Shown: positions 6,398 through 9,120 of the stretch, piece after piece
Layout of the letters: each line of letters begins with the position of its first letter
How positions within the stretch are numbered: position 1 is the stretch's first letter
Assembly: GCA_028709135.1 (NCBI GenBank)
Contig: JAQVXN010000058.1
Span: forward strand, 1 to 9,120
DNA: 9,120 bases
From: Bacteroidaceae bacterium
GTDB taxonomy: Bacteria; Bacteroidota; Bacteroidia; Bacteroidales; Bacteroidaceae
Direction: 5' to 3'
The notes under the pieces: model-generated
What the model saw: the letters and a program-made list of their open reading frames with translations, nothing else
What the model was told of the DNA's origin: nothing
The model's database searches: none
Translations under genes and position numbers: made by a program

Positions 6398-6440
6398 TTT
6401 GTTTAACCCAAAGCAGAGGCATATTTTAGTCGATATAGTT

Positions 6441-6448
6441 TAGGTTTG
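6441..6448 (+). promoter_or_regulatory. Proximal -7 element candidate for htpG
   Basis: TAGGTTTG is an exact TAnnTTTG match, predicting a start near 6455 and a leader of about 125 nt. There is no TTTG at the -33 distance. Apart from this, the distal promoter and the repeat, the 325-bp rng-htpG gap holds only the rng terminator. Confidence 0.4.
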
Positions 6449-6579
6449 TAATTACTCATGAATTTATGATTCTATCAATTTAGATTAAGAGGCACTTTTT
6501 AATATCATGCTTTCTTACGGAAAAATAGAGCTGGCACATTATTTGTTTAATTATAAGAAACAAATTAGTGTCTTACATT

Positions 6580-8634
6580 ATGCAAAAAGGAAATATTGGG
6601 GTTACAACAGATAACATATTCCCCGTCATTAAAAAGTTTCTTTATAGTGATCACGAAATTTTTCTTCGTGAGATAGTTTCGAATGCTGTTGATGCAACTC
6701 AAAAACTGCGTACGCTTTCCCAAAAAGGAGAGGTGAAAGGCGATTTGGGTAATTTGACAGTTCAAGTTAAGGTGGATAAAGATAAAGGAACCATAACGGT
6801 AAGTGACCGTGGCATTGGGATGACAGGAGAGGAAATAGATAAATATATTAATCAAATTGCATTTTCCGGTGCCAATGAATTTTTAGATAAATATAAAGAT
6901 GATGCAAATGCCATTATTGGTCATTTCGGCCTTGGCTTTTATTCTGCCTTTATGGTCAGCAAACAAGTTGAAATTAATACCTTAAGCTTTCGAGAGGGTG
7001 CAAAAGCCGTAAAATGGAGCTGTGACGGTACTCCTTCATTTGAAATTGACGATTCAGATAAAGTGGAACGTGGTACTGACATTATTCTACATATTGATGA
7101 TGATTGTAAGGAGTTTTTGGAAAAAAATAAAATTCTGGAATTACTTAGAAAATATTGTCATTTCTTACCCGTACCCATTGCATGTGGAAAAAAGACAGAA
7201 TGGAAAGATGGCAAAGAAGTAGAAACGAAAGATGACCTAATTATTAATGATGTCAATCCTATTTGGAAACGTAAACCAACAGATTTAAAAGATGAAGATT
7301 ACAAGAAATTTTATCGTGATCTTTACCCTGGTATGGATGAACCTTTATTTTGGATTCATTTGAATGTGGATTATCCATTTAATCTGACTGGAGTTCTCTA
7401 TTTCCCCAAAATTAAAAATAGTATTGACCTTCAACGCAATAAAATACAACTTTACTGCAATCAAGTTTTTGTTACCGATCAAGTCGAAAATATTGTACCG
7501 GAATTCTTAACTATACTTCATGGTATTATTGATTCCCCTGATATTCCCCTGAATGTGAGTCGTAGTTATTTGCAGAGCGATGCTAATGTAAAGAAAATTT
7601 CTTCTTACATTACCAAAAAGGTAAGTGACCGCTTGGATAATATCTTTAAAGAAAATAGATCTGATTTTGAAGCTAAATGGGACGATTTGAAACTCTTTAT
7701 AGATTATGGAATGCTTTCACAATCAGATTTTTACGATAAAGCAAAAAATTATGCGTTATTGAAAGATTGTGAAGGAAAATATTACACCTACGACGAGTAT
7801 AAGAAATTGATTGAAAGTAATCAGACTGACAAAGATAAAAATTTGATCTACCTATATGCAAACAATCAGGAAGAGCAATTTAGCTTTATTGAGGCAGCTA
7901 AAGAAAAGGGTTACAGTGTGCTTATCTTAGATGGCCAATTGGATACCCCGTTAGTTGGCATGCTAGAGCAAAAATTCAGTCAATGCCGTTTCTGTCGTGT
8001 TGATGCAGATACTGTGGATCGTTTGGTACAAAAAAGCGATGCACCGAAAGAAACTGTCAACGCAGAAGATAGTGAACAATTATCATCTATTTTTAAAAGT
8101 CAATTACCTAAATTTGCCGATAAGGAATTTCACGTTGAAACACAATCGTTGGGAATTAATGCGATTCCTGTGATGATTACTCAAAATGAATTCTCGCGCA
8201 GAATGAAGGAAATGAGTAAAATTCAACAAGGCATGGCCTTTTATGGACAAATGCCTGATATGTATGCTGTTATTTTAAATTCTGACCATACCTTGGTCAA
8301 GAAAATTCTGGATGAAAGCAAGGTTAGTACAGACGAGTCTTTGAAACCAATTGTTGCAGAGTTAAAAGGGCTTCATGCACGCCAGTCGATATTACGTCAG
8401 GAGCAGAAAGACAAAAAGCCTGAAGAAATTAGTCAGCAAGAAAAAGATGACTTATCAAAATGCGATAAAGATATTTCTGAGCAAGAAAAGAAAAAAGAAC
8501 AAATTTTGGCTGATTATGCAAAGAACAATCATATTGTTCATCAATTGATAGATTTAGCTTTGTTGCAGAATGGTTTACTAAAAGGTGAAGCTTTGAACAA
8601 ATTTTTGAAGCGCAGTGTCAATTTGATAAAATAA
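6580..8634 (+). CDS. htpG: Molecular chaperone HtpG (bacterial Hsp90)
   Basis: HtpG is a homodimeric ATP-dependent cytoplasmic chaperone. The 684-aa product has the N-terminal GHKL ATPase domain with Glu31 and Asn35 (EIFLREIVSNAVDA), the DRGIG loop (Asp76-Gly80), the lid and glycine loop GHFGLGFYS (114-122) and the GTDIILHI strand (Thr166). The middle domain includes LNVSRSYLQ with Arg328, the position of the ATP-contacting Arg. The C-terminal dimerisation domain contains a very charged, probably coiled-coil stretch at about 598-648 before the conserved DLALLQNGLLKGEALNKF end. It is longer than E. coli HtpG (624 aa) but normal for Bacteroidales. I chose ATG 6580 over the in-frame GTG at 6568 because the family begins MQKGNIGVTT at this Met. 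A long upstream region with two promoter candidates suggests regulated expression; a hairpin follows the stop. Confidence 0.97.
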   Translation: MQKGNIGVTTDNIFPVIKKFLYSDHEIFLREIVSNAVDATQKLRTLSQKGEVKGDLGNLTVQVKVDKDKGTITVSDRGIGMTGEEIDKYINQIAFSGANEFLDKYKDDANAIIGHFGLGFYSAFMVSKQVEINTLSFREGAKAVKWSCDGTPSFEIDDSDKVERGTDIILHIDDDCKEFLEKNKILELLRKYCHFLPVPIACGKKTEWKDGKEVETKDDLIINDVNPIWKRKPTDLKDEDYKKFYRDLYPGMDEPLFWIHLNVDYPFNLTGVLYFPKIKNSIDLQRNKIQLYCNQVFVTDQVENIVPEFLTILHGIIDSPDIPLNVSRSYLQSDANVKKISSYITKKVSDRLDNIFKENRSDFEAKWDDLKLFIDYGMLSQSDFYDKAKNYALLKDCEGKYYTYDEYKKLIESNQTDKDKNLIYLYANNQEEQFSFIEAAKEKGYSVLILDGQLDTPLVGMLEQKFSQCRFCRVDADTVDRLVQKSDAPKETVNAEDSEQLSSIFKSQLPKFADKEFHVETQSLGINAIPVMITQNEFSRRMKEMSKIQQGMAFYGQMPDMYAVILNSDHTLVKKILDESKVSTDESLKPIVAELKGLHARQSILRQEQKDKKPEEISQQEKDDLSKCDKDISEQEKKKEQILADYAKNNHIVHQLIDLALLQNGLLKGEALNKFLKRSVNLIK

Positions 8635-8649
8635 ACATATTTGAATTGA

Positions 8650-8687
8650 AAGACGGACTTTTTCTTGAAAAAAGTCCGTCTTCATTT
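8650..8687 (+). terminator. Terminator of htpG
   Basis: AAGACGGACTTTTT (8650-8663) pairs perfectly over 14 bp with AAAAAGTCCGTCTT (8669-8682) across a 5-nt loop, beginning 16 nt after the htpG stop; CATTT follows. The pairing can extend past one bulged A. The U-tract is interrupted by C, but the position and a GC-rich core support a terminator. Confidence 0.8.
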
Positions 8688-8717
8688 AGCCTATCAACAA
8701 AAAAATCATTAACTTTG
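8685..8717 (+). promoter_or_regulatory. Promoter of the tRNA-Arg pair
   Basis: TAACTTTG at 8710-8717 is an exact -7 match, with TTTA at 8685-8688 as a weak -33 element 21 nt upstream. The start near 8724 is about 17 nt before the first tRNA. The putative -33 element overlaps the tail of the htpG terminator. Confidence 0.6.
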
Positions 8718-8740
8718 CATCCGCAAACGTAAAGAGAATC

Positions 8741-8814
8741 GGCTCCGTAGCTCAACTGAATAGAGTATCTGACTACGGATCAGAAGGTTCAGGGTTTGAA
8801 TCCCTGCGGAGTCA
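8741..8814 (+). tRNA. tRNA-Arg(ACG), copy 1
   Basis: The 74-nt sequence folds into a full cloverleaf: acceptor GGCTCCG with CGGAGTC (one G-T pair), D stem GCTC/GAGT, anticodon stem TCTGA/TCAGA around loop CTACGGA, T stem CAGGG/CCCTG around TTTGAAT, and discriminator A at 8814. The anticodon ACG is at 8775-8777 and reads CGT, CGC and CGA codons once A34 is converted to inosine by TadA (general knowledge). CCA is not encoded, so CCA-adding enzyme is needed. Position 19 is A and position 56 is T, in place of the usual G19 and C56, while G18 and T55 are kept. A second copy lies 30 bp downstream. Confidence 0.97.
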
Positions 8815-8844
8815 CTCTTAAGTAAGTTCGTACATTATATTATT

Positions 8845-8918
8845 GGCTCCGTGGCTCAACTGAATAGAGTATCTGACTACGGATCAGAAGGTTCAGGGTT
8901 TGAATCCCTGCGGAGTCA
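8845..8918 (+). tRNA. tRNA-Arg(ACG), copy 2
   Basis: It is identical to the first copy except for one base: position 9 is G (8853) where copy 1 has A (8749). The anticodon ACG is at 8879-8881, the discriminator is A and CCA is not encoded. It also carries A19 and T56. No separate -7 box is seen in the 30-bp spacer, so the two are probably one transcript ending at the following hairpin. The near identity indicates a recent tandem duplication or gene conversion restricted to the tRNA body plus one following C. Confidence 0.97.
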
Positions 8919-8929
8919 CAAAGTTAATT

Positions 8930-8963
8930 AAATAGGAAGGGATTTTTTTCTTCCTATTTTTAT
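8930..8963 (+). terminator. Terminator of the tRNA-Arg operon
   Basis: AAATAGGAAG (8930-8939) pairs exactly with CTTCCTATTT (8950-8959) around a T-rich 10-nt loop, followed by TTATT. It begins 11 nt after the second tRNA. The sequence 8964-9065 shows nothing further that I recognise. Confidence 0.8.
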
Positions 8964-9065
8964 TATTGTGGTTCGGCAAAAAAGAACTTATTTCGGCTCA
9001 CCCGATAAATTGTGTGTTTAATTATAAAATCAGGGAATATATAGAGTTTTTGGCAATACAAATGT

Positions 9066-9073
9066 TACTTTTG
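9066..9073 (+). promoter_or_regulatory. -7 element candidate for the gene at the right edge
   Basis: TACTTTTG matches TAnnTTTG. The predicted start near 9080 overlaps the ATG at 9079, so if the promoter is real either the transcript is nearly leaderless or translation starts at the second in-frame ATG (9094). The only nearby upstream TTTG (9049-9052) is too close to be a proper -33. Confidence 0.35.
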
Positions 9074-9078
9074 TATTT

Positions 9079-9120
9079 ATGAAAGAATCAGGGATGGAGT
9101 CTTTGGCCAAACTAATATTG
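9079..9120 (+). CDS. 5' end of an unidentified gene, truncated by the window
   Basis: An open frame starting at ATG 9079 encodes MKESGMESLAKLIL before the window ends. It follows the tRNA terminator and a -7 box, which is where a new gene should begin. The second Met (9094) may be the true start. The SLAK segment recalls the N-termini of polysaccharide flippases (Wzx/MATE-like) in Bacteroidales, but 14 residues are too few to identify a function. Confidence 0.4.
   Translation, partial: MKESGMESLAKLIL

Noticed and set aside
8741..8918. Tandem tRNA repeat as an integration (att) site
   Set aside because: No integrase, no short repeat of the tRNA 3' end elsewhere and no mobile genes in the window; tandem duplication explains it.
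1..9120. Possible undescribed defence, phage or mobile system
   Set aside because: Every gene long enough to judge is a recognisable housekeeping or general enzyme family; no transposase, integrase, toxin-antitoxin, reverse transcriptase or CRISPR-like repeat was seen.

Overview
The window looks like ordinary chromosomal DNA from a Bacteroidales bacterium (phylum Bacteroidota). Three things point there. Every intact protein resembles the Bacteroidales form of its family as I remember it (HtpG, RNase G, AsnA, HU). Promoters follow the Bacteroidota -33/-7 pattern (TTTG, about 19 bp, TAnnTTTG) instead of the E. coli type. No convincing Shine-Dalgarno sequence stands before the start codons. The DNA is AT-rich by eye. 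I cannot name the genus.

Layout. (1) Positions 1-1511, plus strand: the 3' part of a pgeF/YfiH-type gene whose true start lies left of the window, then 16 bp later a membrane-anchored M23 (LytM-type) endopeptidase. Both probably act on peptidoglycan and form one transcript. A 23-bp perfect hairpin at 1651-1704 separates them from the convergent gene. (2) 1734-2771, minus strand: asnA, ammonia-dependent asparagine synthetase. (3) 3047-3832, minus strand: an exported or membrane-anchored metallo-beta-lactamase-fold hydrolase of the UlaG-like group, with its own promoter. (4) 4115-6254, plus strand: an HU-family protein, a 29-residue Lys/Arg-rich protein of the COX24/AURKAIP1 (mS38-like) type, and ribonuclease G. 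They form a likely nucleoid/translation/RNA-decay cluster with a 15-bp hairpin just before rng and an intrinsic terminator after it. (5) 6330-8634, plus strand: htpG (bacterial Hsp90) behind a long leader with two candidate promoters and a 20-bp-spaced direct repeat. (6) 8710-8963: two nearly identical tRNA-Arg(ACG) genes with a promoter and a terminator. (7) 9079-9120: the first codons of an unidentified gene that runs off the right edge.

I found no mobile element, CRISPR array, phage gene or defence system, and no clear new system. The best second looks are small-scale: both tRNA-Arg genes replace the near-universal G19-C56 tertiary pair with A19-U56; the HU protein lacks the usual DNA-intercalating proline; a 29-aa putative ribosomal protein is easily missed by gene callers; and rng and htpG have structured or long leaders that may be regulatory.
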